Source: Oreohelix idahoensis (taxonomy: Eukaryota; Mollusca; Gastropoda; Stylommatophora; Oreohelicidae). From it: a stretch of DNA of 64,000 bases. Every line of letters starts with the position of its first letter. The first letter of the stretch is position 1. Below the pieces are notes generated by a model. It made no database searches and was not told the origin of the DNA. It was given only the letters and a program-made list of their open reading frames with translations. The DNA is taken from positions 186,001-250,000 of the forward strand of contig JAMPIV010006390.1 of assembly GCA_024509875.1 (NCBI GenBank), given 5' to 3'. This document shows, one piece after another, positions 10,708-21,039 of the stretch. Both the position numbers and the translations under genes were made by a program.

Positions 10708-11149
10708 GTAAGCTGAAAGTGTTCTTTTGTCGTCTTCTTTGCTAGATCTTTCCACTGTTGCCATTAAGCGGTCTGGCAAGTTACAGTGGCCTTCTTGGAT
10801 ATTTCACAAGATCAGCGGAAGGGGCGAGCCAATGTGGCACTGGCACGGGCGACGAGGTTTAAAGGCGCCAAAAAGATGAAAATGCAAATGATAAAATTAT
10901 GTCAGCGGATGATCTGATCTAAATTTTTCCGAAATTCTCACACAAACACACACATAACACTGGTATACATAAATAGAAAGAAAAAACAACAACAACACAA
11001 AATAAATACAGTTTTGTAATTTTTAAGTGTCTGCCGACCAAGGGAGGTGGTCGTCAAAGCTATTGAACTGCATATTTATATATATGAATTGGCGCACAAA
11101 CATCGCAGTCAGCCGAGAGTGGACATGTGAAGGTAAAAACAAATATAAA
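10708..11149. other. Intron 1 start; low-complexity tracts
   Basis: Only short CA- and CAA-rich tracts near 10940-11000 stand out. Confidence 0.5.
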
Positions 11150-11959
11150 TTTGTTAACGATGTTTCATAGCCATACAGTAGGATTAAAGACTCTTATTTT
11201 TGTGTTCGACTTGATTTCTTTTGATTTTCATATCCTTCCCAATGCAGCGGAAATCCCTCTTGCCTTTCTTATCTTTATTTTGATATCACTGTCTGTACTT
11301 CCAACTATGTCTATATTACTGCCAAGATTATGTATGATTTCATATCTTGTGGTGATGTTTCTTCAAGTTCGATCTTGTTATGGTTTCCTGCATTTATTCT
11401 CATTGCCTTTGTCTTTTCCCTGTGAATTGTCAGACCCACTTGCTGTGACCTCACAACCAGTATTTTCATATTGTGTTTCAACTGTTTACGATTATTGGAC
11501 AGAAGAGCAAGGTCGTTGGCAAAATCTAGATCGTGAAATTGTTTGGCCGGAGTCCACTCAATTACATTTCTGTTTGCTGATGTCGATGTTTTCATCACCC
11601 CGTCCCTCTCCAGTTCTTATCGCAAATAATTGTGCAAGTTGGCCTTCATGTACAAAGAACTCTGCCTTATATGTATTCATATGCTTTCTTTATTAAGTTA
11701 ATGATTTTCGGAGAGACTGTAATATCAATTTCCAAAGTGATTCTGTGTCAACACTGTCAAATGCCTTTCCACAATCTCAGTGTAAAGAGGCGAGTTCCAT
11801 TCCAGACTTTGTTCCAATATTATTCTCAGTTTGGCTATTTGATGTAGGTAAATACATGATCTATTTTATCGCAAATCAGTTTTTGGTCTCTCAGTTGTTT
11901 ATCTGTGGACTCATTTAATCTCTCAATGATGATCCTGTTTAATATTTTTCCTGGTGCTA
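11150..11959 (-). pseudogene. LINE family A, RT fragment (left part)
   Basis: The minus strand encodes an RT palm (open frame 11311-11598 with LDFANDLALLS, where the second active-site D of FADD is N, then GLTIHREKTKAMRINA). It is parallel to the copy at 43669-44319 (LDFADDLALLS). The LTR retrotransposon at 11965 splits it. The remainder resumes at 16931. Confidence 0.75.
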
Positions 11960-11964
11960 ATAGA

Positions 11965-12149
11965 TGTAATGTTATGATGTATGTATATAAGCATTACCTC
12001 GTCATCTACACAAGCACACACATGTTTCAGAAGGGACACAGTAAAGCGTGTTCAGTTTGCAGCCATGTTTTATTTACAGCAAATCGTACATGTGAAGATT
12101 CGCATATTATTACAATGTGTGGTTCGTATTATTAATGTATTATATTACA
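11965..12149 (-). repeat. 3' LTR of the Mag-type element
   Basis: A 185-bp TG...CA repeat that matches 16741-16925 base for base on reading. It is preceded by ATAGA. Confidence 0.95.
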
Positions 12150-12162
12150 TCCCCCCTTTTTT
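12150..12162 (-). promoter_or_regulatory. Polypurine tract of the Mag-type element
   Basis: Minus-strand AAAAAAGGGGGGA directly abuts the 3' LTR. This is the expected primer site for plus-strand DNA synthesis. Confidence 0.85.
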
Positions 12163-12257
12163 GAAGAAAAAAAAAATATGTGTGCAAACATTTCCAACGA
12201 AATGTTTCATGTGAGAAAGGATAAGTATGTGTAATGCTCAGTGTGAGTATATATATG

Positions 12258-13724
12258 TCACTGTCTGTATCGGCTGGGAGGTGTCACTGTACGGCCAGAA
12301 CGAGTGGTGTAAAGTGCTGGTGGTTCTGCGGAAGTCCCTGGTTTAGCTTGAGTTGGTTGTGATTTCGGCCTTGGCGCTTGTTGGTTTTGTGGGGCACCAA
12401 GGTCTGGAGTTACTGCATTGTCTGTTGAAAGCATGGGAATTCTCTGTTCTGTTGTATTCTGTGGGATTTCTCTTATGTCCACTCTGTTTCGCCTCAGGAG
12501 GTTGCTGCTGCTGTCTGGTCTTAAAGTATAGCTCCTGGGTTCAGGGTTTCTGGAAATGATTGTTGCTTTTGACCATGTGTCATTGTTGTGGTTGTAGGTA
12601 GTCACATGCTGACCAGGATATAATGGTGGTAAGTCTTTAGCACATTTGTCATAGTTGGATTTCTGAACTTGCTGACGATGCTGAAGTTGATCATATGTGC
12701 TGTCTCTATGTTGTGGACGGAAGTGGACCTTAGATGGTAGGAGGTCTTTAATTCTTCTATCAAACATAAGTTCTGCTGGACTGTCGATCTTACTGTCTAC
12801 CGGTGTTGTTCTCCATCTCAAGAGTGCTAGGTGTACATCCTCTGTTCTTGTTTTCTTCATGATTGACTTGATAGTTTGTATCTGTCTCTCAATGAAACCA
12901 TTAGATTTAGGGTATCTAGGTGATGATGTTGTGTGTTTGATCTTCCAGTCCTTAGTGAAGTTTCTGTATGCTTGACCTGAGAAATGTGGACCGTTGTCTG
13001 ATCTAATTTCATCCGGGATGCCAAACATGCTGCAATACTTCTTTGTAATGTCTGCAACAACAGCTGATGGTGAGGGTTGTGGAAGTTTCTCAATGATGGG
13101 AAATTTGCTGTAGTAATCAGCAATAATAAGATAGTCATTATTGTCGATTGAGAAAATATCAGTTCCTATAATGCTCCAAGGGCTCAATGGTATGTCTGAT
13201 GGTATGAGAGGTTCTCTGCACTGCCTATTTGCATGTTCTTGGCAAATTGAACAGTTTTTACATAGTGTTTCTATGTCCTTGTTTATCTGTGGCCAGTAAA
13301 CATCTTTCTTTGCTCTCAGTTGTGTCTTCACAATACCAAGGTGACTATTATGGAGCTGTTTAAGGATGATATCGCGTTGTGTTTCTGGTACAACAATGCG
13401 ATCTCCTTTAAGGATCAGACCATCTTCGATGCTTAACTCGTCCCTCATCGAGTAGTATGGACGGATGTGTGTTGGAACTTCCCTGATAGAGCTTGGCCAT
13501 CCATGGTATATCAGTTCTTTGAGAGAGTTAAGGATAGGATCTCTCATTGTGTCTTCTCTGATGTGTTCAAGCCGATTATCGCTAAACTTGACAAAATCAA
13601 CTTTGATGTTTGGGGTAAGATCTGCTGTCTTGTTGGGGTTTGGTAGTCTGCTGAGAGCATCTGCAAGACCTATATCCTCTCCTGGGATATACTGAATATT
13701 AAAATCATAACCTTGTGTTTCCAA
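12258..13724 (-). CDS. Mag-type Pol: integrase (with end of RNase H)
   Basis: The 488-residue frame starts in the end of RNase H (GLADALSRLPN) and runs into integrase. The HHCC finger has HNSH, then CKNCSIC. The DDE core shows GTDIF (D), RSDNGPHFSG (D) and NGFIERQIQTIK (E), so all three catalytic acids are present. A basic, proline-rich C-terminus follows and ends close to the polypurine tract. Integrase joins the cDNA to host DNA. The frame is displaced by one base from the RT frame at an A-run near 13763-13769. This may be a real mutation or a homopolymer sequencing error, because the two frames overlap with continuous homology. Confidence 0.9.
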   Translation of the reverse strand: METQGYDFNIQYIPGEDIGLADALSRLPNPNKTADLTPNIKVDFVKFSDNRLEHIREDTMRDPILNSLKELIYHGWPSSIREVPTHIRPYYSMRDELSIEDGLILKGDRIVVPETQRDIILKQLHNSHLGIVKTQLRAKKDVYWPQINKDIETLCKNCSICQEHANRQCREPLIPSDIPLSPWSIIGTDIFSIDNNDYLIIADYYSKFPIIEKLPQPSPSAVVADITKKYCSMFGIPDEIRSDNGPHFSGQAYRNFTKDWKIKHTTSSPRYPKSNGFIERQIQTIKSIMKKTRTEDVHLALLRWRTTPVDSKIDSPAELMFDRRIKDLLPSKVHFRPQHRDSTYDQLQHRQQVQKSNYDKCAKDLPPLYPGQHVTTYNHNNDTWSKATIISRNPEPRSYTLRPDSSSNLLRRNRVDIREIPQNTTEQRIPMLSTDNAVTPDLGAPQNQQAPRPKSQPTQAKPGTSAEPPALYTTRSGRTVTPPSRYRQ

Positions 13725-15132
13725 TAACAGAGCTTGTAGTCGTGGTGGTGCTGAAGCTATTGGTTTTTTTATGAATCATCTCAAGTGGCTTGTGATCTGA
13801 GAGAATTGTAAATGGGCGGTTGAAAAGAAATGTGTGGAAGCGTTTGATTCCAAAACGTACAGCTAGCATTTCTCTTTCAATGTTTGCAAGTTTCTTTTCG
13901 CCAGAACTTAATGATTTGCTTGCGTAAGCTACAGGACGAAGTTCTTTGGCATAGTGTCCTTCAGGATTTTTGTCTGGTTGCAAAAGTGCTGCTCCTAGGC
14001 CTTTCAGACTGGAATCAACCATGAGAAAAGTGGGTGCTTGCATGTCATAGTATTTCAAGCATGCATCAGATGATATGAGGGTCTTCAAGTGGTTGAATAT
14101 GTGTTGGTAGTCTTCTGACCATTCATACGGAGTTTCATTCTGTAGTAGAGATCGCAAAGGTTCTGCAGCAGCTGACAAATTTGGTATGAATTGTGCTAGG
14201 AAATTGACAGCACCTAAGAATTGTTGCAGTTCCTTCTTTGTAGCTGGTGTTGGCATGTCATGAATATCTTCAACCTTTTTAGGGTCTGGTTTTACACCAT
14301 TCTGGGTGTACAGCAATCCAAAAAATTGTATCTCCGTTGCCTTAATTGTACACTTTTTGCTGTTGAATGTTAGCCCATTGGCCTGTGCTACATGCATCAA
14401 GTTAATCAAGTTACGGTCGTGTTCTTGTTCTGACCTGCCGCAGACTACAATGTCATCCGCAATAGCCACTGTACCAGAACATTGCTCAACAATGTTGTCA
14501 ATCTTCTGTTGAAAGATGTCTTGTGATACATTCAAACCAAATGGGAGTCTCTTGAAACAATATCTGCCGAATGGTGTTCGAAAAGTTGTAAGGAGTTGAC
14601 TTTCCTCTGCTATCTCAACACTCCAGTATCCGTGTACAGCATCTAGTTTAGAAAAATATTTGGCATTGTGGAATCTGTGAGTTATCTCTTCCACTGTATG
14701 CATTTTGTGTGGACAGCGCTTTAGACTGTTGTTTAAGTGTTTTGGGTCAAGGCAAACCCGAAGAGAACCATCCTGCTTCAGAACGGTTGTGATACTACTA
14801 CACCAATCAGAATGCTCTTCAACCTTTCTAATAACATCATTCTGCACCATCTTTTCTAGTTCTGTGGCAAGTTTCTGTTTAACATGTATAGGATACTTTC
14901 TAGGTGGGTCTATCTTTGGCTCAGCGTTGTTTTTTAAAAAGAATCTTGCCTTTCCTGGAAGTTTGCCTATTCTGTCGAACTGTTCTGGGAATCGCTGTTT
15001 AAGGTCATCTACTCCAGTGACGTGTAGAGTAAGATGTTCTTTTTTGTCAGCTTTAATGTTGTTAATAGTTACCACACTCAGCTTTTCGCACATTGGTAAA
15101 CCCAAAATTGCAGGTCCTTCAACATCTACCAA
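13705..15132 (-). CDS. Mag-type Pol: reverse transcriptase and RNase H
   Basis: The 475-residue frame begins at the end of protease (VDVEGPAILGLP). It continues through RT fingers (RKVEEHSDWCSSITTVLKQD), palm (KYFSKLDAVHGYWSVEIAEE), the FKRLPFGLN motif, and the active site VAIADDIVVCG (IADD form of YxDD). RNase H follows (FLMVDSSLKGLGAALLQ, AYASKSLSSGEKKLANIERE, LSDHKPLEMI). All catalytic positions I can identify are intact. The true start is not its first ATG. The polyprotein continues upstream across the 15176-15458 insertion. Confidence 0.9.
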   Translation of the reverse strand: MVDVEGPAILGLPMCEKLSVVTINNIKADKKEHLTLHVTGVDDLKQRFPEQFDRIGKLPGKARFFLKNNAEPKIDPPRKYPIHVKQKLATELEKMVQNDVIRKVEEHSDWCSSITTVLKQDGSLRVCLDPKHLNNSLKRCPHKMHTVEEITHRFHNAKYFSKLDAVHGYWSVEIAEESQLLTTFRTPFGRYCFKRLPFGLNVSQDIFQQKIDNIVEQCSGTVAIADDIVVCGRSEQEHDRNLINLMHVAQANGLTFNSKKCTIKATEIQFFGLLYTQNGVKPDPKKVEDIHDMPTPATKKELQQFLGAVNFLAQFIPNLSAAAEPLRSLLQNETPYEWSEDYQHIFNHLKTLISSDACLKYYDMQAPTFLMVDSSLKGLGAALLQPDKNPEGHYAKELRPVAYASKSLSSGEKKLANIEREMLAVRFGIKRFHTFLFNRPFTILSDHKPLEMIHKKTNSFSTTTTTSSVIGNTRL

Positions 15133-15175
15133 GTAAAATGTTGACGATGTCCATTCAGAGTCTCTGTATAAACAT

Positions 15176-15458
15176 TGGATGGGTTTGAAAAAAAAATCGA
15201 AAAAAGGTGATTCGTCTTACGAGGACAAAAGACAAAGAAAATAGTCATAAAATACTGAGAAAAGGCGATAGGATAGGATCAGGGAGATAAGCAGGATAGG
15301 TAGATAGAGATACGAGATAACAGAGACACGGTGCAGTCAAAAAAAATATATATATAATCGAGGAAGTGGAGGGGAACTGCGGTAAGACATGGAATACAAT
15401 GGATGGGTTTGAAAAAAAAATCGAAAAAAGGTGATTCGTCTTACGAGGACAAAAGACA
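15176..15458. mobile_element. 283-bp insertion with 59-bp direct terminal repeats
   Basis: Two 59-bp copies (15176-15234 and 15400-15458) start TGGATGGGTTTG and end CAAAAGACA. They bound 165 bp of purine-rich sequence on this strand. The whole is flanked by TGTATAAACAT on both sides (15165-15175 and 15459-15469). The polyprotein reading frame on either side is compatible with simple insertion plus this target duplication. Structurally it is 1.26 tandem copies of a 224-bp unit. The 11-bp duplication is too long for an LTR integrase, and no hammerhead core (CTGANGA...GAAA) is visible on either strand. Class unknown. Confidence 0.85.
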
Positions 15459-16308
15459 TGTATAAACATTCAAGTGTTACTGCTCCGAAACAGTCTATAC
15501 TTGTTCCATTGTAAGCTCTTAGCTTTGTCCTGCCACTCCTGCTTTTTACATCCCTTGTGGGAAATCCTTGCTCATCCACCTTGTCAGGCATGATCTGTCT
15601 GAATATTCTTAAGGGTAGAGTGTTACCTTGGGCACCTGTGTCTATCTTGAACCGAATATATCTTTCTTTGTGCCTTTTAATTCCTGGTATTCGGAATTGT
15701 ACCTTGCAGAAAGCCTGCGTTCTCTTTGGTTCATTACTGAAAGTTAGTATCTTCACAGTATCAAAAGTGGAAGGATCACTTTCTTCACTGGAGTCAAAGT
15801 CCTCAGTCATCATAGAGTGTGTTTGTTTTGATGACTCTCTGCTGTGAAGGTTGTGTTGAGCACTGTCTTGTTTCCTCTTGAAACATAATTTTATCCAGTG
15901 GCCCCTCTTTCTGCAGTAATGACATGTAGAGTCTTTAGCTGGACAGTGGTTTTGTATGTGGTTTAGGCCACAACATTTACACATAGCACCTCTGCTTGTG
16001 TTGTGTTTTTCTTGTTGCTTCGAACCAGTTGCTTTGTTGTGTCTAGGTTTATAGCTTTTCACTGCATCCACCTGGGCTGCTAATGTACCTTGCTGAATTT
16101 GTTTAATGTTTAGTGCTTGTGCCTCGTGTTTCCTGCCTTCATCCAGAAGTTGTTGTAAAGTTAGTGTATCACTCTGGCTCAGTATCCATTTCTGGAACTC
16201 TGGCATTGGTGTGCTGAGAAGGATCTGTTCGATAATTCGCTCTTTTTTCTTCTTCTTTGTTAAATTTGCATACACTTGTTTTCTCCTTGATGCGAGTGAA
16301 AAAATCAT
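15459..16308 (-). CDS. Mag-type Gag C-terminus, zinc knuckles and protease
   Basis: In the minus-strand frame: the end of the Gag capsid (LLSTPMPEFQKWILSQ), then a basic linker. Two knuckles follow, CKCCGLNHIQNHC and CHYCRKRGHWIKLC (the second is a standard CX2CX4HX4C). An acidic stretch (DSSEESDPSTF) precedes the aspartic protease with the DTGAQ active site. The open frame continues into the 283-bp insertion with unrelated residues. The N-terminal side overlaps the capsid frame at 16169-16308 in another phase because of an indel in an A-rich run near 16240-16255. Confidence 0.85.
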
Positions 16309-16645
16309 CTAGACTTTCACCAGGTTTCTGTCGCAGGTGGTGAAGTTCTAATCTTGCCGCTGTAAAGTTCGTGTGCTTTATTATCAGACGTTTTTCAAAT
16401 TCGTCCAATATGGCTGCGGGGTCTGTCGCCGACTCCACAGGCATGGCGGCAGCAAAACTGTTGTAAATTTTCAAACCTTCATCGTCCAATGCTTCTAGGA
16501 TATATGGAGTTAGGGTTTGTCCTTCCAGACCAGTGGTCTTGGAATATAGATCTATGCGTTGGCGCCATAACAAGAAAGCTTCACTCTTATCATCTTTACC
16601 GGCGAATCTCATTTGCGGTGCGTTGCGATATTGTTTCGCCGCCAT
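16169..16645 (-). CDS. Mag-type Gag, N-terminal and capsid part
   Basis: An ATG at 16645 opens a frame that starts MAAKQYRNAPQMRFAG and contains the capsid-like segment RLELHHLRQKPGESLDDFFT. That pattern (QKPGES(L/V)xxF) is typical of gypsy capsids. The homologous part runs to about 16255. The last residues are out of phase with the continuation at 15459-16308. The start follows the PBS by about 80 bp, a normal leader length. Confidence 0.85.
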   Translation of the reverse strand: MAAKQYRNAPQMRFAGKDDKSEAFLLWRQRIDLYSKTTGLEGQTLTPYILEALDDEGLKIYNSFAAAMPVESATDPAAILDEFEKRLIIKHTNFTAARLELHHLRQKPGESLDDFFTRIKEKTSVCKFNKEEEKRANYRTDPSQHTNARVPEMDTEPE

Positions 16646-16722
16646 GGCTGACCTCGATGACGAAAATTAGCCGAATACTGTACTCACGTGTTATCGTGTA
16701 GCTGTTTTTTGCGTCAGTCCGG

Positions 16723-16740
16723 TATCGACCGCTGCCACCA
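16723..16740 (-). promoter_or_regulatory. Primer-binding site of the Mag-type element
   Basis: Minus-strand TGGTGGCAGCGGTCGATA directly follows the 5' LTR and starts with TGG, the complement of tRNA CCA. The primer tRNA was not identified. Confidence 0.75.
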
Positions 16741-16925
16741 TGTAATGTTATGATGTATGTATATAAGCATTACCTCGTCATCTACACAAGCACACACATG
16801 TTTCAGAAGGGACACAGTAAAGCGTGTTCAGTTTGCAGCCATGTTTTATTTACAGCAAATCGTACATGTGAAGATTCGCATATTATTACAATGTGTGGTT
16901 CGTATTATTAATGTATTATATTACA
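16741..16925 (-). repeat. 5' LTR of the Mag-type element
   Basis: The partner of 11965-12149. It is followed by ATAGA and then by resumption of LINE A. Confidence 0.95.
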
Positions 16926-16930
16926 ATAGA

Positions 16931-17005
16931 AACATTATTTCTCTGTAATGCCCTTTTCTAAGATATTCTTCCTTCCATTCTGCTGGTATCAAATCTTGTC
17001 ATGGC
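16931..17005 (-). pseudogene. LINE family A, right part
   Basis: After the LTR element the minus strand resumes LINE sequence that precedes the RT fingers (TTCTGCTGGTATCAAATCTT on the plus strand). Confidence 0.5.
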
Positions 17006-17159
17006 TATAATAAAACTTTATTAACGTCGCCAATATCAATGACTGGCGCAGAACTAAGTTTCCCCAAGTTAAAACAAGTAAAAACGTATCTTCATACAAC
17101 ACGACATACGACTGGCTGTATGGATCGGCAACGTTGTCAACTGAACAGTAAATAAATAT

Positions 17160-17325
17160 TAGACAAACATAAAGGTATGTTTTCAGGCACTCGTAAGAAA
17201 TAAAGAATTAGAAAACTAGACAACAGAAAAACAACAGACGTGAGTGGCTTACCCAGGACTCGAACCCAGGACCTTCCGTGCGACAACCCCGCCTAGCTAT
17301 GCAAGCGAATCACACTATTCCTTAT
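17160..17325 (-). mobile_element. tRNA-derived SINE (family B), solo copy
   Basis: The reverse complement reads as a tRNA-like head (CGAATCACACTATTCC side, GCTAGGCGGGGTTGTCG, B-box GGTTCGAGTCC-like) and a tail body ending GTTTGTCTAATATT. It is about 90 percent like the units at 26845-28610, which carry the same order. Confidence 0.8.
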
Positions 17326-17639
17326 GTGTCAATTGAACATGCTGTTATCAAGTACGTGGATCTAGCGGAATCGATACTGACATTTGCAACTGTTTAAAGC
17401 ACGAAACATGACTCTTTGAAACCGACATTTTAGTGAACGTGTCATGCACTTATAAATTACTAATTAAATGTAAAGTTAGTAACATAATTAATTTCCGTTA
17501 TTTAATTCATGCATTTACATCATAAACTTAACAATAAATAAAACTTTATTAAATTTTTTTAAAGTTAAAAATTAGTCGTTTACATATGTCATATACTATA
17601 TTTGTCCTTACTCTCCATTTTTAAAAAATTAATATGTTT
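17326..17639. other. AT-rich intron sequence, no feature
   Basis: Nothing supported. Confidence 0.5.
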
Positions 17640-18537
17640 CTTTAACATTGCCCAAAAAACCTAACGCAACAGAATGTTCAGACTTCACAACAATCAGCCT
17701 GAGTCATGCAATTAAAATACTGCTCAAAATCATACAGGAAAGAATAAAAAGTAAGGTAGACAGCGAAATCCAAGAAGAGCAGTTTGGTTTTAGACGGAAC
17801 AGCGGAACAAGAGATACAATATTTTGCCTAAGAATATTAGCGGGAAAATATACAGAGGTCTAAAAAGGTATGTACATATGCTTCATTGATTATAAGAAGG
17901 CTTTTGACAGAATCCACCATGAGAAAATAATTGAATGCCTCGAAGACATAGGTATTGATGGAAAAGACATAAGATACTCAGTAACCTTTATTGGGAGCAA
18001 ACTGCTACAGTAAGATCTAGAAGGAAATATTCACTAAACAAAGACATAAAAAGAGGTGTCATACAAGGTTGTGTGCTGTCCCCCTGCCTTTTTAATCTAT
18101 ACACCGACAAAATTTTCAAACAGTTAAAGGAAATACCAGGACTGAACATCAGTGGAAGGTCAATAAACAACCTTAGAAATGCAGATGATACCGTGTTGTT
18201 AGCTGAAAGTGAACAGGATTTACAAGAACTAGTAAAGCAAGTGAACAGTATAAGTCATGAATATGGATTGGACATTAATATTGAGAAAACAAAAACTGTG
18301 ATAATTAGCAAAACAGACGATAAGCCCACATAAAAGATAAGCATAAATAGGGAAATCCTGGAACAAGTCAAGAGCCTCTCATATCTTGGTCATATAATAA
18401 CAGAAAATGGCAGATGTGAAACAGAAAATCAAGAAGAGAATAGGAATGGCCAAAGCTACATTCAACAACATGAAACATATACTAACATCTTAACAGGTAC
18501 CTCACAAATTAAAACTGAGAATCATAAAATGTTATAT
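17640..18537 (+). pseudogene. LINE family B, RT domain (left part)
   Basis: Plus-strand pieces read as RT. LPKKPNATECSDF precedes the fingers. Next come EEQFGFRRNSGTRD, FIDYKKAFDRIHHEKI, a degenerate GVRQGCVLSPCLFNLY, and NNLRNADDTVLLAES, where Y of YADD is N. The thumb follows (GLDINIEKTKTVIIS). Several stops and frame changes show it is dead. It continues after the retroposon and (TA)n at 19003. Confidence 0.8.
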
Positions 18538-18878
18538 CTTCTTCTTCTTCTTCCATCCTTAGCCATCAACCGGCAAAGCAGTATGTGGCCAGTACGCCTA
18601 GTGGCGTCTTAGGGCAACAACAAATTGATCGATCTATCGCTGTTTCCACCACGCCTAGTGGCGTCTTTGTGGAACAAAAACAGACCAAACAATCTATCGT
18701 TGTTTCCGTAATCAGATTGATTGGCAAGCAGGTGATCAGCCCACTGTGCGAAGTTTTTACGGGATGGGGTAAACAGCCCCATGCCCATACCCTCCTTAGT
18801 CGCTTTTTACGACATGCGTGGTAGGGTGCAGTGTTACTATTCTTTGCTCCCCTTTCGGGCCCCGGTAACACACGGGTG
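18538..18878 (-). mobile_element. RTE-related SINE/retroposon with (GAA)n tail
   Basis: It is flanked by the 12-bp duplication AAAATGTTATAT (18526-18537 and 18879-18890). On the minus strand it ends in (GAAGAA)n. It contains ATCACCTGCTTGCCAATC then TGATTACG, the module shared with 5349-5780, 8083-8322 and the LINE at 32350. The segment GCGCCTAGTGGCGTC-like (ACGCCTAGTGGCGTCTT) is internally repeated at 18594 and 18649. Confidence 0.8.
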
Positions 18879-18885
18879 AAAATGT

Positions 18886-19640
<755 letters not shown>

Positions 19641-20151
19641 TTAATGATAATTTGTTTCTTATTTCTTCTTCCAACTAAATCTGATGGGGGTTGTAATTTT
19701 AAGGGAAGAATCAACAGTATAAAGTAGCTTTGAATACAAATATAGGACGAGAGAGAGAGAAAAAGATAAATAATTTCAGGTGAATAAGATTGTTATATGT
19801 GTTGAAGGTTCAGTGGTGATCATGCCTTTACAACTGAAACCTATATGTCACGCCGTGAGTTTGTGTTTGTTCTAACTCTATTTCTGGAATTTTTAAGTTA
19901 TCACTACAAACCGAAAGGGGCATAACAAATCTATAAAGCATCGTGTAATTCATGACGATTGGACCCTGTTAAACTGTATAAAAATAATAGAACTAATTTT
20001 TTTATGTCTACTAAGACCTTTAATATAACCTTAAACACAAAATGTTCTTTTTCTCGAAATCTATCTTTTTTAGTTAGAACAAACAAGCACTCTTGGCGCG
20101 ATGTGACAATTATAATGATCTCTGAATCTATACTGTGATTACTGTTCCCAG
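19641..20151. other. Intron 1 end; no other feature
   Basis: Unique-looking AT-rich intron sequence that ends in the acceptor GTTCCCAG at 20151. Confidence 0.5.
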
Positions 20152-20260
20152 ACACTGGTGACCAGAAATTACGGCATCTTCTTGGCATGCAGGCAGAGCG
20201 CGGATAATAGCGACAGCGGCGGAGAATGTAACAGTTTGTGGGAGAATCTAAATTTTATCA
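20152..20260 (+). CDS. Claudin/PMP22-like four-TM protein, exon 2
   Basis: The acceptor is TACTGTTCCCAG (ends 20151) and the donor is A|GTGAGTA at 20261. The exon is 109 bp, enters in phase 0 as required by exon 1, and leaves one base over, as required by exon 3. It encodes the first extracellular loop: RNYGIFLACRQ, then GGECNSLWENL. GIF-x2-C...C is the equivalent of the GLW-C-C loop signature, whose two cysteines form a disulfide in this superfamily. Without this exon the phases of exons 1 and 3 do not fit. Confidence 0.75.
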
Positions 20261-20620
20261 GTGAGTATCAGATCACAGGTCCGCGTGAGGTGCGATCTGT
20301 ATTCCCACACAGGCAGTGTGCGGGCATAGAAAAATATTTTTCCCAGCGTTGTTGACATCTAGATTAATGGCACATAAACTTTGTGAAACTATAATATCGC
20401 ATTCTTGGAACTGGCTGTTAGCTATCCCCTGTTCTTATAGTGGATCGGAAGACGAAGCACGTAATTAAAGAAGCTGGAATAGTAACTAGTAGCATATAAA
20501 GATGAGATAGAAGGGAGAGAGCTTGAGGAAGACTCAGTGTAGAATCATACATGTTATAATATATCTACGAAGACTTGTTATATGCCACTATTACAGCATG
20601 AAAAGACAGGGGTTTTTAAA
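20261..20620. other. Intron 2 start, no feature
   Basis: Nothing supported. Confidence 0.5.
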
Positions 20621-20624
20621 ATAA

Positions 20625-20830
20625 TGTTTTACGGGGATGGACGCCACCATTCCCCCTGAGCGAGCCACCACCGGCGCAGGGTTTGCACCCTCATCGTGTA
20701 AAACAAAAACTACGGTACCGTGAATGCTTTGGGGCAAGCTTTCTGGAAGGGGGCCAGCTGCAATGGTGACCCCATGCTCCATTGGGGGCGAAAGGAAAAA
20801 TGATTGATGAATGATTGCGGTTCCCAAAGG
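20625..20830 (+). repeat. Dispersed repeat R1, copy
   Basis: It shares ordered words with 21160-21300, 37840-38000 and 42720-42870: CTCATCRTGTAAAAC, a TTCYTGCAAG/TTTCTGGAAG block, AGCTGCARTGGTG and CATGCTCCATNGGGAGC. Non-coding and of unknown class. It could be the 3' end of a LINE. Confidence 0.5.
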
Positions 20831-21039
20831 TCAAGGCGAAATTGGCCACATGTGATCTAATCTCTGGGATGGTTATGCATTGTATACACCTTTATTGTCT
20901 CACCGCTAGGCACCTTTTGGTCAGCATGTTTCATCCACCCATAACGAAGGCCATTAACTAAGTGGTTAGCTGTTTACATTGTGGCGCCACTGCAGGGGGT
21001 TAATCTCGGATCTTTACACATACTGGAGGCCGTGAGCCA

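Larger units (their letters stand above)
11960..16930 (-). mobile_element. Ty3/gypsy LTR retrotransposon, Mag-type, nearly complete
   Basis: Identical-looking 185-bp LTRs (11965-12149 and 16741-16925) begin TGTAATG and end TTACA. The 5-bp target duplication ATAGA sits at 11960-11964 and 16926-16930. In element orientation the order is 5' LTR, PBS, Gag with CCHC knuckles, protease, RT, RNase H, integrase, polypurine tract, 3' LTR. It sits inside LINE A within intron 1 of the claudin-like gene, in opposite orientation. Equal LTRs imply recent insertion. Two A-homopolymer frameshifts and a 283-bp insertion interrupt the reading frames. Confidence 0.93.

Noticed and set aside
15176..15458. Hammerhead retrozyme
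   Set aside because: The dimer-like structure and target duplication fit, but no CTGANGA plus GAAA core was found on either strand.
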